Shown: one piece after another, positions 8,969 to 18,683 of the stretch
How the letters are laid out: every line of letters begins with the position of its first letter
Position numbering within the stretch: position 1 is the stretch's first letter
From: Bacteroidota bacterium
GTDB taxonomy: Bacteria; Bacteroidota; Bacteroidia; Bacteroidales; Lentimicrobiaceae
Reading direction: 5' to 3'
Assembly: GCA_023441805.1 (NCBI GenBank)
Contig: JAEZNO010000004.1
Coordinates: 35,338 to 99,337 of the forward strand
DNA: 64,000 nucleotides
Made by a program: the position numbers and the translations under genes
Notes under the pieces: model-generated
The model's input: only the letters and a program-made list of their open reading frames with translations
Databases searched by the model: none
What the model was told of the DNA's origin: nothing

Positions 8969-9979
8969 GTGAACTATATACTTGGAATCGAGTCATCGTG
9001 CGATGATACTTCAGCAGCAGTGTTAAGAGATACAACTTTATGCTCCAATGTTATTGCAAATCAATCAGTGCATAATAAATTTGGAGGTGTTGTACCTGAA
9101 TTAGCATCGCGTGCTCATCAACAGAATATTATTCCTGTAGTTGAACTTGCCTTACAAAATGCCGGGATCAGGAAGGAAGATTTGTCGGCTGTTGCTTTCA
9201 CCCGCGGCCCTGGTCTGTTAGGTTCCTTACTAGTCGGAACATCTTTTGCAAAGTCGTTTTCCTGGGCGCTTGGTATTCCTCTTATTGAGGTTAATCATAT
9301 GGAGGCTCATGTTCTGGCACATTTTATTAATAATGAAAGTAATCAAAAACAGGTACCATCATTTCCATTTTTATGTTTGACTGTTTCGGGAGGGCATACT
9401 CAGATAGTTAAAATGAATGATCATTTTTCAATGGAAGTCATTGGAGCAACTATAGATGATGCAGCAGGGGAGGCATTTGATAAAGCCGCCAAAATAATGG
9501 GACTTCCTTATCCCGGAGGGCCTTTGATAGATAAATATGCAAAAGAAGGAAATCCTGATGCTTTTGTGTTTTCAAAGCCTTCTATCAGTGGACTAAACTA
9601 TAGTTTCAGCGGATTGAAGACTTCATTCTTATACACAATAAGAGATTATCTCAAAAAGGATCCTGATTTTATAAATAAGAATCTGAATGATTTGGCTGCC
9701 AGTATACAAAAGGCAATAATATCCACTCTAATGAAAAAACTGGAGTTGGCGGTTAAAGAGACGGGAATTAAGCAAATAGCCATTGCAGGAGGGGTTTCGG
9801 CTAACTCAGGTTTAAGGGAGGCTATTCTGAATAAGGTAAACAGCGGATGGTCTGTTTTTATTCCTGAGTTTCAGTTTACAACTGATAATGCAGCTATGAT
9901 AGCAATTGCCGGGTATTTTAAGTTATTAAGAAAGGAGTTTACTGATCTTTCAGCTGCTCCTTTCTCACGTTCTAATTAA
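8969..9979 (+). CDS. tsaD: tRNA N6-adenosine threonylcarbamoyltransferase TsaD
   Basis: TsaD transfers the threonylcarbamoyl group from threonylcarbamoyl-AMP to A37 of ANN-decoding tRNAs, together with TsaB and TsaE. At 336 residues it has normal length. Visible hallmarks are the N-terminal GIESSCDDTSAAV, the metal-binding His pair in the HMEAHVLAH region, SGGHTQIV, the AGEAFDKAAK stretch and the C-terminal AGGVSANSGLR and TTDNAAMIA. The start gives the expected MNYILGIESSCD. It diverges from tamB. The other Tsa genes are not in the window. Confidence 0.97.
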   Translation: MNYILGIESSCDDTSAAVLRDTTLCSNVIANQSVHNKFGGVVPELASRAHQQNIIPVVELALQNAGIRKEDLSAVAFTRGPGLLGSLLVGTSFAKSFSWALGIPLIEVNHMEAHVLAHFINNESNQKQVPSFPFLCLTVSGGHTQIVKMNDHFSMEVIGATIDDAAGEAFDKAAKIMGLPYPGGPLIDKYAKEGNPDAFVFSKPSISGLNYSFSGLKTSFLYTIRDYLKKDPDFINKNLNDLAASIQKAIISTLMKKLELAVKETGIKQIAIAGGVSANSGLREAILNKVNSGWSVFIPEFQFTTDNAAMIAIAGYFKLLRKEFTDLSAAPFSRSN

Positions 9980-9999
9980 AATTAATTGGATTATTTCAG

Positions 10000-10842
10000 T
10001 TACTCAGTTTCAGTTATTTCAGTGAAAGGATCCCACTTCAGTTTCTTCAATAAGCGATATTCGTAATTGTAAGTGTACCGCTTTTTTGTTGACGTACCTG
10101 CCGGTAAATTCTTTGCTATATAATCATTTAATAGGTAATCAAATAACCACTGAGCATGTCTGAATCCCAATGTAAAGGCTGAACTATATAGCTTTTCAAC
10201 CGATAAACTGTCAATAGAATAATTGTATTCAAATTCATCTGCTAAAGGATAGTAAACAAAATACCCCTTGAAGTCATCATATATCATCTGACTACTGTAA
10301 AGCATGTTGTAATCAGATTTTTCATGATTGAGTTTGGTGATTTTAATCCAGTTATTAAGGTTAATAGCGGTGATATAAATAGCATTAGGATTAGAAGAAG
10401 CTGAATCGTAAGAAGTTTGGTCGCTTATGGAGTCATAAAACTCTTCAAGCTGTATTTGAGCTATATTAAAGATATAAGCCTGCTCGCCATTATCGAGGAA
10501 GTCACTTGCATCATTGTCTTCATAGACAGGAATCTTTAAGTACTCGAATCCTTTTTCCAATCCTGCAATAAAATGACCAATGTAAACAGAATCCTCGCAA
10601 AACTGAATAATATCACTGTTAAAATAGGCTATTGAGTCTATCACATTCTGTGACAGTGCATTAAAATTCTCAATATCCGGAATCTTAAAGCTGGATTTAT
10701 ATACAAAATCAGGTGCAATCAACATTATTGCACCTGGTTTCTTATCCTTAATAAATTGTTCAGCTAACTTATGTTCAACACTGCACGAACCTAGCAGTAT
10801 TATTGCCACTATTGTAAGAATTAGGTGATTAACTTTGTTCAT
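10000..10842 (-). CDS. Lipoprotein of unknown function
   Basis: The 280-residue protein has a short lipoprotein signal ending ILLGSCSVEH (Cys at about residue 20), so it should be anchored in the outer or inner membrane. The rest is acidic and rich in Tyr, Asp and Ile, with no motif I recognise. Its start overlaps the end of the flavodiiron gene by 14 bases, so the two are very probably co-transcribed with the lipoprotein second. The overlap does not prove a shared function. Uncharacterised conserved lipoproteins of this sort are common in Bacteroidota. Confidence 0.75.
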   Translation of the reverse strand: MNKVNHLILTIVAIILLGSCSVEHKLAEQFIKDKKPGAIMLIAPDFVYKSSFKIPDIENFNALSQNVIDSIAYFNSDIIQFCEDSVYIGHFIAGLEKGFEYLKIPVYEDNDASDFLDNGEQAYIFNIAQIQLEEFYDSISDQTSYDSASSNPNAIYITAINLNNWIKITKLNHEKSDYNMLYSSQMIYDDFKGYFVYYPLADEFEYNYSIDSLSVEKLYSSAFTLGFRHAQWLFDYLLNDYIAKNLPAGTSTKKRYTYNYEYRLLKKLKWDPFTEITETE

Positions 10843-12070
10843 GTGGTGTTAAATTCTGAATTGAGGCAGCTCTATCAAGGATTGCTTTGCCAAACTCCTT
10901 CCCAAATTCATAGCTTTTAATCAGGTCATCCTCGTGAGGTGTAAATTTAAAAAATAATGGTTGACCCACAATCTTTAATTTCAAGTTTACGAGATTGTTC
11001 TCAATGATCTTTGCGCCTTCACCACTCCATCCATATGAGCCAAAAGTACCTGCCAGCTTACCCTGGTCACGAATTGGGTTTATTAATGCAAATAATTGAT
11101 AAATCTGCAAAAGGATATTCTGATTAATAGTAGGTGATCCGATTACAAATCCTGATGCTTTTGAAAGATGATCTTCAATTTCTTCAAAACCCATGGTTTC
11201 GATATCACAAACATGGACTTCAATGTCACCTGCACTTCTGATTCCTTCTGCAATACCGTAGGCAAATGTGCGTGTGTTCTGATATGCTGAGACAAACGGG
11301 ATGAAGACTCGGTTCCTTACCGGGTCACCCAAAGCTTCTTTAGCAAGTTTTTCTGACAGGGCAACTCTCTCCTTCCATGTAGTTCTAAGTATTGGTCCAT
11401 GACCTGTACAGATTGTATCAATATCAAGGTTTCTGATTTTCTCAATAGCCCTGAGCATGAACTTACTGTATGGCTTCAGAATGACATCAAAATAGTACTT
11501 GAAAGCATCATCATAAGGTCCGGTCAGATCATCATACATTGCATCGTGACAAAAATGAGCACCAAATGAATCACATGTAAAGAGTAATTTGTCTTCTACC
11601 AGGTAAGTATAGATTGAGTCAGGCCAATGAAGGTTAGGGGCACTGATGAACTTTAATGTTTTATTGCCCAGTGAGAGGGTATCACCATCTTTTACCTGTA
11701 AGGATTTAAAGTCATGCCCAAGCATATCCTTAAGATATCTGATCGCATTTCCACTACCTACAACAATAGCTTCGGGTGCCAGTTCGAGCAATGTTTGCAC
11801 ATTACCTGAATGGTCAGGTTCGGTGTGGTCAAGAATGATGTACTTAAAATCAGCAGGATTAATCAGTGAGTTTATCTTGTTGAGGTACGTCTCACGAAAT
11901 CTTTCTTTGACTGTTTCAATAACAGCTATTTTTTCAGCATTTATCAGATAGGAATTATAGGTAGTTCCATACTTTGTCTGCATCACAACATCAAAAGTGA
12001 TGATGTCATAATCCAAAACACCAATCCATTTTACATCTTTACTTACGTCAAGTACTTTTGTGTCAATCAT
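10829..12070 (-). CDS. Flavodiiron protein (FprA family A-type flavoprotein)
   Basis: The enzyme reduces O2 to water, or NO to N2O, in the cytoplasm and protects anaerobes and microaerobes. The N-terminal metallo-beta-lactamase-like domain carries the diiron ligands: H82-x-E84-x-D86-H87 in LDHTEPDHSGN, H148 in SAPNLHW, D167 in TCDSFGAH and H224 in CTGHGPI. From about residue 250 a flavodoxin domain follows (PFVSAYQNTRTFAYGI, then SPTINQNILL) for FMN. The length of 413 is normal for the two-domain class with no rubredoxin extension, so a separate electron donor is needed. It is upstream of, and overlaps, an unknown lipoprotein gene. Confidence 0.95.
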   Translation of the reverse strand: MIDTKVLDVSKDVKWIGVLDYDIITFDVVMQTKYGTTYNSYLINAEKIAVIETVKERFRETYLNKINSLINPADFKYIILDHTEPDHSGNVQTLLELAPEAIVVGSGNAIRYLKDMLGHDFKSLQVKDGDTLSLGNKTLKFISAPNLHWPDSIYTYLVEDKLLFTCDSFGAHFCHDAMYDDLTGPYDDAFKYYFDVILKPYSKFMLRAIEKIRNLDIDTICTGHGPILRTTWKERVALSEKLAKEALGDPVRNRVFIPFVSAYQNTRTFAYGIAEGIRSAGDIEVHVCDIETMGFEEIEDHLSKASGFVIGSPTINQNILLQIYQLFALINPIRDQGKLAGTFGSYGWSGEGAKIIENNLVNLKLKIVGQPLFFKFTPHEDDLIKSYEFGKEFGKAILDRAASIQNLTPHEQS

Positions 12071-12113
12071 TTCTAATGTATTCTTATTATAGTTCAGTAT
12101 ATAGTGTTATTCT

Positions 12114-14855
12114 CTAAAAATCCAGAGTCATCTGCTTGGCTTCATCATCCTTATCGTCCTTCTTCTGGTTTTGTTCATTCATTTCTTCAGCAGATATATC
12201 CGTATCTTTCGGACGAGGCCTTACAGGTAATTCTATTTCTATTCCTTTTGGTAATAAATCTTCTTCAGGAAACAAAACCTGATCATTATCTTCATTCTCA
12301 GTGTTTTCAACTGGAGGCACATAGGGCAATGGATCCATCATAACTATTTTCTTAATCCTATATATGGTCATCCTCTTACCTTTTGCCCTGAAGCTCTTTA
12401 CCTCAATAAACTGCGATGCTTCGATGGTCTCATCAGGAATCACACGATTATTAAGCTTTTCATCAAAGATCATTTTGAATACCGGAAGCCAGTCAGTCGT
12501 TACCTGAATGAGTTTAGACTCAGGATCTTCATTCAGGAAGCCTGTTTTCTTGTCAGTAACTTCAACCTGAAAACGTTTTAAGTAATACGACTGCTTTGTG
12601 CCATGATAATAAATCGCAGTAACAGGCTTTTCAGGGATGAACTTCTCTATTATAACCAGATCTTCATCAAAATGAGTAGAAAGATCATAATTATACAGTC
12701 GGTATTCGCCTGATTGCATAATGGTTAGAATTTTATCGTCACCTGAGAAAGCACCAAGATGCCGACCTCGCGATTCAGTGTTTAATCTTTTAATTGACTC
12801 ATCGAACCATATGTCTCTGGCTCCAAGGGTTGATAAACCGGCTTCTGATAAGGTAATCTTCTTAACAGGATGCTTTGTAAGAATATTCCCCTGTGATGCT
12901 CTCCCTTTTATAATCAGATCTGTGAAATTGTAATCGAAGGCAGTCTTCTTAATGCGTGGTCCCGGCTTCAGGTATACACGGATAATCTCAGCCTCGCCGT
13001 TAGGATTTGAGGTAAAGTATAGAATTCGTGATCCTGTTTTTCCTTTCGTTACATAGTATTCCTTATCTCTGCTAACACCGGTGACTGCAAATCTCTTCAC
13101 ATAAGCAGGGCCTGATTTCCCATCCTGATACACAAGATTGTATATTGTCCTATCGTCATTCTTCCTGAAAACATCAATGTGTATTACATTTTCACCTACA
13201 AAGACCTTCTCTGTAACTTTGGTTACTATAAATGTGCCGTCTTCTCTGAATACAATGATATCATCAATATCAGAGCAATCGCACACAAATTCTTCCTTCT
13301 TCAGTGAAGTACCTGCGAAGCCTTCTCTTCTGTTTACATAAAGTTTTTGGGTTGCGGCTGCAACCATTACAGCTTCAATAGTATCAAAGCTTCTTAATTC
13401 AGTCTTGCGTTCTCGGCCCTTACCATACTTACGTCTGATATTTCTATAGTACTCAATAGCATATTCGGTAAGATTATCAAGATAATGTTCCACCTGAGCC
13501 TTCTCATCGGAGAGGTTTTTCATCATTTCCTCAGCCTTGAAGGTGTTGTATTTAGAGATACGCTTAATTTTTATTTCTGTAAGTCGCAGAATATCATCAG
13601 TTGTTATTTCCCTGTAGAAAGTTGATTTATATGGGTCGAGACTTTTGTCAATAGTATCAAGGGCTTCTTCCCAGCTTTTACTCTCTTCAATTTTATGATA
13701 TATTCTGTTCTCAATAAAAATCTGTTCAAGTGAAGCATAAAGCAGACTTTCGAGAAGTTCATTACGACGAATTTGTAACTCTAGTTTCAGCAGTTCAACA
13801 GTATTCTTCGTTGATTCTCTGAGAATGTCCTTAACACTTGCAAATCGTGGTTTTCCATCCTGGATGACACAGTTATTGGGCGATATTGAAACTTCACAAT
13901 CAGTAAAAGCAAAGAGGGCATCTATAGTGGTGTCCGGTGATACTCCCGGAGCCAGATGTATCAGAATTTCAACATTGCCGGCTGTATTGTCGTCAATCTT
14001 GCGAATCTTGATTTTGCCCTTTTCGTTTGCCGAAATTATAGTATCAATCAAACTGCCAGTTGTCGTACCAAATGGAATTTCAGTTATTACAAGCGTTTTC
14101 TTGTCCAGTTGACTAATCCTTGCGCGTAATCGTACTTTACCCCCCCTCAGGCCTTCATTGTATTTTGAGCAATCCGCCAATCCACCGGTCGGAAAATCAG
14201 GGTATAATTCAAAATCTTTATCCTGTAAGATCTTTATCGAAGAATCAATCAGTTCAATGAAGTTATGAGGTAGGATACGTGAAGCCAGTCCAACAGCAAT
14301 ACCTTCAACGCCTTGTGCAAGCAGCAAAGGGAATTTCACAGGAAGAGTTACCGGTTCTTTGTTTCGACCGTCGTATGATAGCTTCCATTTTGTGGTTTTG
14401 GGATTAAAGACGACTTCCTTGGCAAACTTACTTAGACGGGCTTCAATATAACGCGGTGCAGCTGCACTGTCACCTGTAAGGATATTACCCCAGTTTCCCT
14501 GTGTATCTATTAGAAGGTCTTTCTGACCTAACTGAACCAGCGCATCACCAATTGAGGCATCTCCATGAGGATGGTACTTCATGGTGTGCCCAATGATGTT
14601 AGCCACTTTATTGTAGCGACCGTCATCCAGTTCGCTCATCGAATGTAATATACGTCTCTGTACAGGTTTCAAACCATCTATGACCTCAGGTACTGCTCGT
14701 TCGAGTATTACATAAGATGCATAGTCCAGAAACCAGTTCTCGTACATGCCTGAGAGCTGTATGGTTTTATGAAGCTCAACTACTTCAGAGGATTGGACTT
14801 CCGGGGCTTCTTCTGATGTGTTTTCCTGATTAGTTAATTCAAGATCGTCTGACAT
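12114..14855 (-). CDS. parC: DNA gyrase/topoisomerase IV subunit A (ParC-like)
   Basis: This is the cleavage subunit of a type IIA topoisomerase, which breaks and rejoins double-stranded DNA. After an acidic N-terminal tail of about 30 residues come the breakage-reunion domain (DYASYVILERAVPEVIDGLK, GHTMKYHPHGDASIGDAL), the catalytic Tyr136 in APRYIEAR, a coiled-coil tower, and a beta-pinwheel C-terminal domain lacking a clear GyrA box. The long acidic/basic C-terminal tail (EEMNEQNQKKDDKDDEAKQ) is low complexity. Absence of the GyrA box and the sequence style favour ParC over GyrA. The ParE partner is not adjacent. Confidence 0.92.
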   Translation of the reverse strand: MSDDLELTNQENTSEEAPEVQSSEVVELHKTIQLSGMYENWFLDYASYVILERAVPEVIDGLKPVQRRILHSMSELDDGRYNKVANIIGHTMKYHPHGDASIGDALVQLGQKDLLIDTQGNWGNILTGDSAAAPRYIEARLSKFAKEVVFNPKTTKWKLSYDGRNKEPVTLPVKFPLLLAQGVEGIAVGLASRILPHNFIELIDSSIKILQDKDFELYPDFPTGGLADCSKYNEGLRGGKVRLRARISQLDKKTLVITEIPFGTTTGSLIDTIISANEKGKIKIRKIDDNTAGNVEILIHLAPGVSPDTTIDALFAFTDCEVSISPNNCVIQDGKPRFASVKDILRESTKNTVELLKLELQIRRNELLESLLYASLEQIFIENRIYHKIEESKSWEEALDTIDKSLDPYKSTFYREITTDDILRLTEIKIKRISKYNTFKAEEMMKNLSDEKAQVEHYLDNLTEYAIEYYRNIRRKYGKGRERKTELRSFDTIEAVMVAAATQKLYVNRREGFAGTSLKKEEFVCDCSDIDDIIVFREDGTFIVTKVTEKVFVGENVIHIDVFRKNDDRTIYNLVYQDGKSGPAYVKRFAVTGVSRDKEYYVTKGKTGSRILYFTSNPNGEAEIIRVYLKPGPRIKKTAFDYNFTDLIIKGRASQGNILTKHPVKKITLSEAGLSTLGARDIWFDESIKRLNTESRGRHLGAFSGDDKILTIMQSGEYRLYNYDLSTHFDEDLVIIEKFIPEKPVTAIYYHGTKQSYYLKRFQVEVTDKKTGFLNEDPESKLIQVTTDWLPVFKMIFDEKLNNRVIPDETIEASQFIEVKSFRAKGKRMTIYRIKKIVMMDPLPYVPPVENTENEDNDQVLFPEEDLLPKGIEIELPVRPRPKDTDISAEEMNEQNQKKDDKDDEAKQMTLDF

Positions 14856-14926
14856 TCTTTACTTCCTTGTTTCCTGTTTTGAATGTTCCCGTTGAGTTTA
14901 TTGCTCAATCTGTAAACTTAGTGATT

Positions 14927-16984
14927 TTATACTGCAGAATATCTTCTTTTGAAAAAAGCAAGCAATATTACTTCTGCTATGAGTGAAATTATTGCAGCTA
15001 TTACAAATATTTTCCAAATGTTTTTACCTCCTGTATTGTCCTGAATTACTTTATCGAGTGATTTTGGAGTATTTTCAATAATCCTCAAACCTGTTTTTGC
15101 ACGTATATCTTCAATTTCCTGTTCAGTGGCAACGTTTAAATCCGACTCATTCCTGTTGTAATTGAATGCAAGTACTTGTATCTCCTTGTTGTTCGAAATG
15201 ATTTTGTACAAACCTGCCCTTGTCACCTGATTGTTAGTGAAAATGAAGTTTTGCCCATTGATTAGTCTGAATTCGGGAATGAATTCAAAATTCCCTTCCA
15301 TTTCAGCTATTTTCAATACATTATCACTGTGCTTGTATTCTCCTGTTATAGCCACCGGCTTGTTATTGTCAGTATAATACATCAACGGTGCAATTTGCTC
15401 ACTCAGGAATGCAATATTCAGCATGGTTGGCACAAATAAGGCATGCCTTACAAAATTACCTGTTTTATCGTCAAGCGATGTGCTGAAAAGGTATGTAGTC
15501 CCGCTCCCAGTTGAATTTACTGTCAATAACGGCTCACCATTTGCCAGCTCGAGTAATGTTTCAGTTGATGTCGACCCGGTAGGTGAAATCATAAATCTTT
15601 CGTTTATAACAGGGTAATCAATATTCTCCATTCTCAATGCTCCCTGTTCAAAAACTTCACTATAAAGAGGATGGTTAGTGTTAATTCGACTTAATTTAAC
15701 CTGACTATTATCTAATCCACTCAACATCCGGGCACCCAATGCAGTAAGTAATGAGTTCTGAGTTTCTGCCGGCACCTCCAATGAAGGGATATACACCACA
15801 TGTCCGCCATTTTCGGCAAATTTAGCAACTTCCTGAACCAATCCTGTGCTGAATGTCTTTATGCCATTCAGGATGATCAATTTATAAGTTGAAAGTGATG
15901 AAAAATCTATCTGCCTGACAGTAATGTTGTTAATCCTTATGATTGAATCAACCCTGTATACTGAGTTTAAGTAAGGATCAGGTTCTTTCTCGTTGATACA
16001 CAGAATGTTTATCTCAGGTGCTATGTGATAGCTGAAGTAGTATATGTCGTCGTATGTTACAGGATAGTCATTGATTTCAATACTTCCTCCAATATAACCT
16101 GATTTATTATTTGTGAAAGTGAAACTAATTTCCTTTGATCCTGCAGGGTCAACATCAACGCTTGCAACTGCACGTTGTACATTGTCAATCATGAGTCGTA
16201 CGGGTATTTTTTCAAGTCTGGTATCCGAAACATTACTAACGCGAACAAAAAGTGTTGCATGTTCATTTAGTTGAAGCACCGGGTTGCTGAACCAGCATGT
16301 GTCAATGAAAAGATTACTGTTTGATGCAGGCTTTAACGGAATTAAATATCCCTCACCGGCAACACTGTCAGGTACTGACCTTAATATAGTGCTCCGCTGA
16401 AAATCACTTATGTAATGTAATATTGAATTTGAGTTTTTATGCTGATTCAGCAGGTCATTTTGTCGGGCTGTAATCTCACCAAGAGATCGTACTGAAGGTG
16501 AGACTTCAATGTCATTGAGCATAGTAATGAACTCATCACGACTAACCAGTCGCTGGTGCCTACCTTCGAAATCATTGGTGAGAATCTGAAACTGATCACC
16601 CTGTGAATATGCATTAGCAATTTCGCGAGCTTTATCTTTAGCTTCATCCAGTAATGTTCCTCCGCTGCCCTGAGCTTCCATGCTGAATGAGTTATCAAGA
16701 AATACACTAATAATATTCATGTTCTTGAGTGAAACATCCTTCTTTGCTGAAATGAAAGGTTGGGCAAAAGCCAGCACAATAAATGTAAACGCCAGAATTC
16801 GGAAGAGTAAGATTAGTCTGTGTAATAAATTCGACTGTTTCCTGGTCTGTTGCTTCAATTCTCTAAGGAACTTTACATTGCTGAACCAGACTTTTCTATA
16901 TCTCCTGAAATTAAACAGATGCACGGCGATTGGGATAATCACTGCTGCTAACCCAAATAAGATTAATGGATTTATAAACTGCAT
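14927..16984 (-). CDS. BatA-domain membrane protein with VWA-like region
   Basis: Residues 1-80 match the BatA (aerotolerance regulator N-terminal) domain with two membrane helices (MQFINPLILFGLAAVIIPIA and ILLFRILAFTFIVLAFAQP). Residues about 88-210 resemble a von Willebrand factor A fold (SVFLDNSFSMEAQG, a DxSxS-type metal site). The middle of the 685-residue protein is probably periplasmic, and a last helix lies near residues 655-677 (IWKIFVIAAIISLIAEVILL). Such proteins are widespread single-copy genes in Bacteroidota with unclear function. It stands apart from a moxR/bat operon. A -7 box lies just upstream. Confidence 0.88.
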   Translation of the reverse strand: MQFINPLILFGLAAVIIPIAVHLFNFRRYRKVWFSNVKFLRELKQQTRKQSNLLHRLILLFRILAFTFIVLAFAQPFISAKKDVSLKNMNIISVFLDNSFSMEAQGSGGTLLDEAKDKAREIANAYSQGDQFQILTNDFEGRHQRLVSRDEFITMLNDIEVSPSVRSLGEITARQNDLLNQHKNSNSILHYISDFQRSTILRSVPDSVAGEGYLIPLKPASNSNLFIDTCWFSNPVLQLNEHATLFVRVSNVSDTRLEKIPVRLMIDNVQRAVASVDVDPAGSKEISFTFTNNKSGYIGGSIEINDYPVTYDDIYYFSYHIAPEINILCINEKEPDPYLNSVYRVDSIIRINNITVRQIDFSSLSTYKLIILNGIKTFSTGLVQEVAKFAENGGHVVYIPSLEVPAETQNSLLTALGARMLSGLDNSQVKLSRINTNHPLYSEVFEQGALRMENIDYPVINERFMISPTGSTSTETLLELANGEPLLTVNSTGSGTTYLFSTSLDDKTGNFVRHALFVPTMLNIAFLSEQIAPLMYYTDNNKPVAITGEYKHSDNVLKIAEMEGNFEFIPEFRLINGQNFIFTNNQVTRAGLYKIISNNKEIQVLAFNYNRNESDLNVATEQEIEDIRAKTGLRIIENTPKSLDKVIQDNTGGKNIWKIFVIAAIISLIAEVILLAFFKRRYSAV

Positions 16985-17002
16985 CTGTTAATATTTTAAG
17001 GG

Positions 17003-17010
17003 CAAAGTTA
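17003..17010 (-). promoter_or_regulatory. -7 box upstream of the BatA-domain gene
   Basis: TAACTTTG on the minus strand, a perfect TAnnTTTG, ends 19 bases upstream of the start codon. No -33 element is found at normal spacing. Confidence 0.4.
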
Positions 17011-17090
17011 GTTAATTTGGTTCAAAAGGAGAGAAGCAGAAACAACTGTAATTAGAATACTGTTCAGTTGTCTGGTAAAATGCCAAAAAA

Positions 17091-17125
17091 AAAGAGGCTG
17101 CCTTTTTTAGGCAGCCTCTTTTTAG
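17091..17125 (-). terminator. Intrinsic terminator after gdhA
   Basis: AAAGAGGCTGCC (17091-17102) and its perfect complement (17110-17121) form a 12-bp stem with a seven-base loop. It is flanked by an A run on the left and T's on the right. It lies just past the gdhA stop on the minus strand. Confidence 0.9.
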
Positions 17126-17179
17126 TTATCCAACTTGCATTGGTAAAATGATATTAATCGAAATTAATTGCAATTAATA

Positions 17180-18517
17180 TTATATAACACCACAATCAAG
17201 CATAGCATTAGCGACTTTCAGGAAGCCTGCAACGTTTGCACCTTTTACATAGTTAATGTAACCGTCGTTTTGTTTGCCATACTTAACACACTGTTCATGG
17301 ATGTCTCTCATGATTTGGTGTAAGCGCTGATCAACTTCTTCAGCTGTCCAGCTAAGTTTCATGGTGTTCTGAGTCATTTCAAGGCCTGAGGTAGCAACAC
17401 CACCGGCGTTTACAGCTTTACCCGGAGCAAATGGAACCTTTGCATTTTGGAATGCAGAGATAGCTTCAGGAGTACATGGCATGTTAGCACCTTCAGCAAC
17501 GTATTTTACGCCATTCTTAACAAGGTTTTCAGCGTCTTGCTTACCTAATTCATTCTGAGTAGCGCAAGGAATAGCAACGTCGCATTTAACTTCCCATGGG
17601 CGTTTTCCTGCGTGGAACTCTGAACCTTTAAATTCAAGAGCGTAAGGAGCAACGATATCCTGATTTGAAGCTCTCAGTTCAAGCATGTAGTTAATTTTCT
17701 CGCCTGAAATTCCGTCTGGATCATAGATATATCCGTCAGGGCCTGAAATGGTAACAACTTTAGCACCGAGTTCAGTTGCTTTTGTAACAGCTCCCCATGC
17801 AACGTTACCAAAACCTGAAATACAAACGGTCTTACCTTTGAGGGTATCGCCATTCATCTTCAGCATCTCAGATGTGAAATAAACGGCACCAAAACCTGTA
17901 GCTTCAGGGCGAAGAATACTACCACCCCAGTTACGGCCTTTACCTGTTAAAACACCGGTATGCTCCTGAGCCAGTTTCTTGTACATTCCATAAAGGAATC
18001 CTATCTCACGACCACCAACACCTATATCGCCGGCAGGAACGTCAGTTTCAGGACCAATGATGCGCCATAATTCTAACATGAATGATTGGCAGAAACGCAT
18101 AACTTCACCACTTGATTTTCCTTTAGGATCGAAATCACTGCCACCTTTGCCACCACCCATTGGTAATGTTGTAAGACTGTTCTTAAAGATTTGCTCAAAG
18201 CCTAAGAACTTAAGGATGCTAAGATTAACGCTCGGGTGGAAACGGAGTCCGCCTTTGTAAGGGCCGATAGCGTTATTAAACTGAACCCTGTAACCAAGGT
18301 TTACATGTACCTTTCCATTGTCATCAACCCAGGGCACTTTAAAGGTTAAGATGCGGTCAGGCTCAACAATGCGTTCAATGATTCCTGCAGCTTCAAACTG
18401 AGGGTTTTCATTGTAAATTTCTTCGATGGATTCAAGAACTTCGTGAACCGCTTGTAAGTACTCAACTTCACCTGGGTGCTTTTTCTCCAGGTCAGCCATA
18501 ATTTTTTCCAGTTTCAT
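17180..18517 (-). CDS. gdhA: NADP-type glutamate dehydrogenase
   Basis: The hexameric enzyme interconverts 2-oxoglutarate plus ammonia and glutamate, the main ammonia-assimilation route in many Bacteroidales. The 445 residues match the bacterial hexameric class: substrate-binding PYKGGLRFHPSVN, the catalytic Lys124 in LPMGGGKGGSDFDPKGKS, the VPAGDIGVGGREIG loop, the dinucleotide-binding SGFGNVAWGAV, and a C-terminal AGGVATSGLEMTQNT. Coenzyme use (NADP) is inferred from family. The gene is monocistronic, with a full promoter upstream and a strong terminator downstream. Confidence 0.97.
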   Translation of the reverse strand: MKLEKIMADLEKKHPGEVEYLQAVHEVLESIEEIYNENPQFEAAGIIERIVEPDRILTFKVPWVDDNGKVHVNLGYRVQFNNAIGPYKGGLRFHPSVNLSILKFLGFEQIFKNSLTTLPMGGGKGGSDFDPKGKSSGEVMRFCQSFMLELWRIIGPETDVPAGDIGVGGREIGFLYGMYKKLAQEHTGVLTGKGRNWGGSILRPEATGFGAVYFTSEMLKMNGDTLKGKTVCISGFGNVAWGAVTKATELGAKVVTISGPDGYIYDPDGISGEKINYMLELRASNQDIVAPYALEFKGSEFHAGKRPWEVKCDVAIPCATQNELGKQDAENLVKNGVKYVAEGANMPCTPEAISAFQNAKVPFAPGKAVNAGGVATSGLEMTQNTMKLSWTAEEVDQRLHQIMRDIHEQCVKYGKQNDGYINYVKGANVAGFLKVANAMLDCGVI

Positions 18518-18584
18518 CTCGTAGATGTTTTAGGAGTGATTAATTTATCTGATTGGTTTAATTATTGTTATATCAATAACAAGG

Positions 18585-18617
18585 CAAAGTTATCGGATAA
18601 TATTTGATATTTCCAAA
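18585..18617 (-). promoter_or_regulatory. gdhA: Bacteroidota-type promoter for gdhA
   Basis: On the minus strand TTTG at 18617-18614 is followed after 21 bases by TAACTTTG at 18592-18585. Both boxes match consensus, and the predicted mRNA start leaves a leader of about 60 bases before the ATG at 18517. Confidence 0.65.
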
Positions 18618-18683
18618 TGAATTAGAGGTTAAATTTTCTCTCGGTGGCCAAAGCCTTGATAGCAGTGATTTTGGTAGTTTTTA

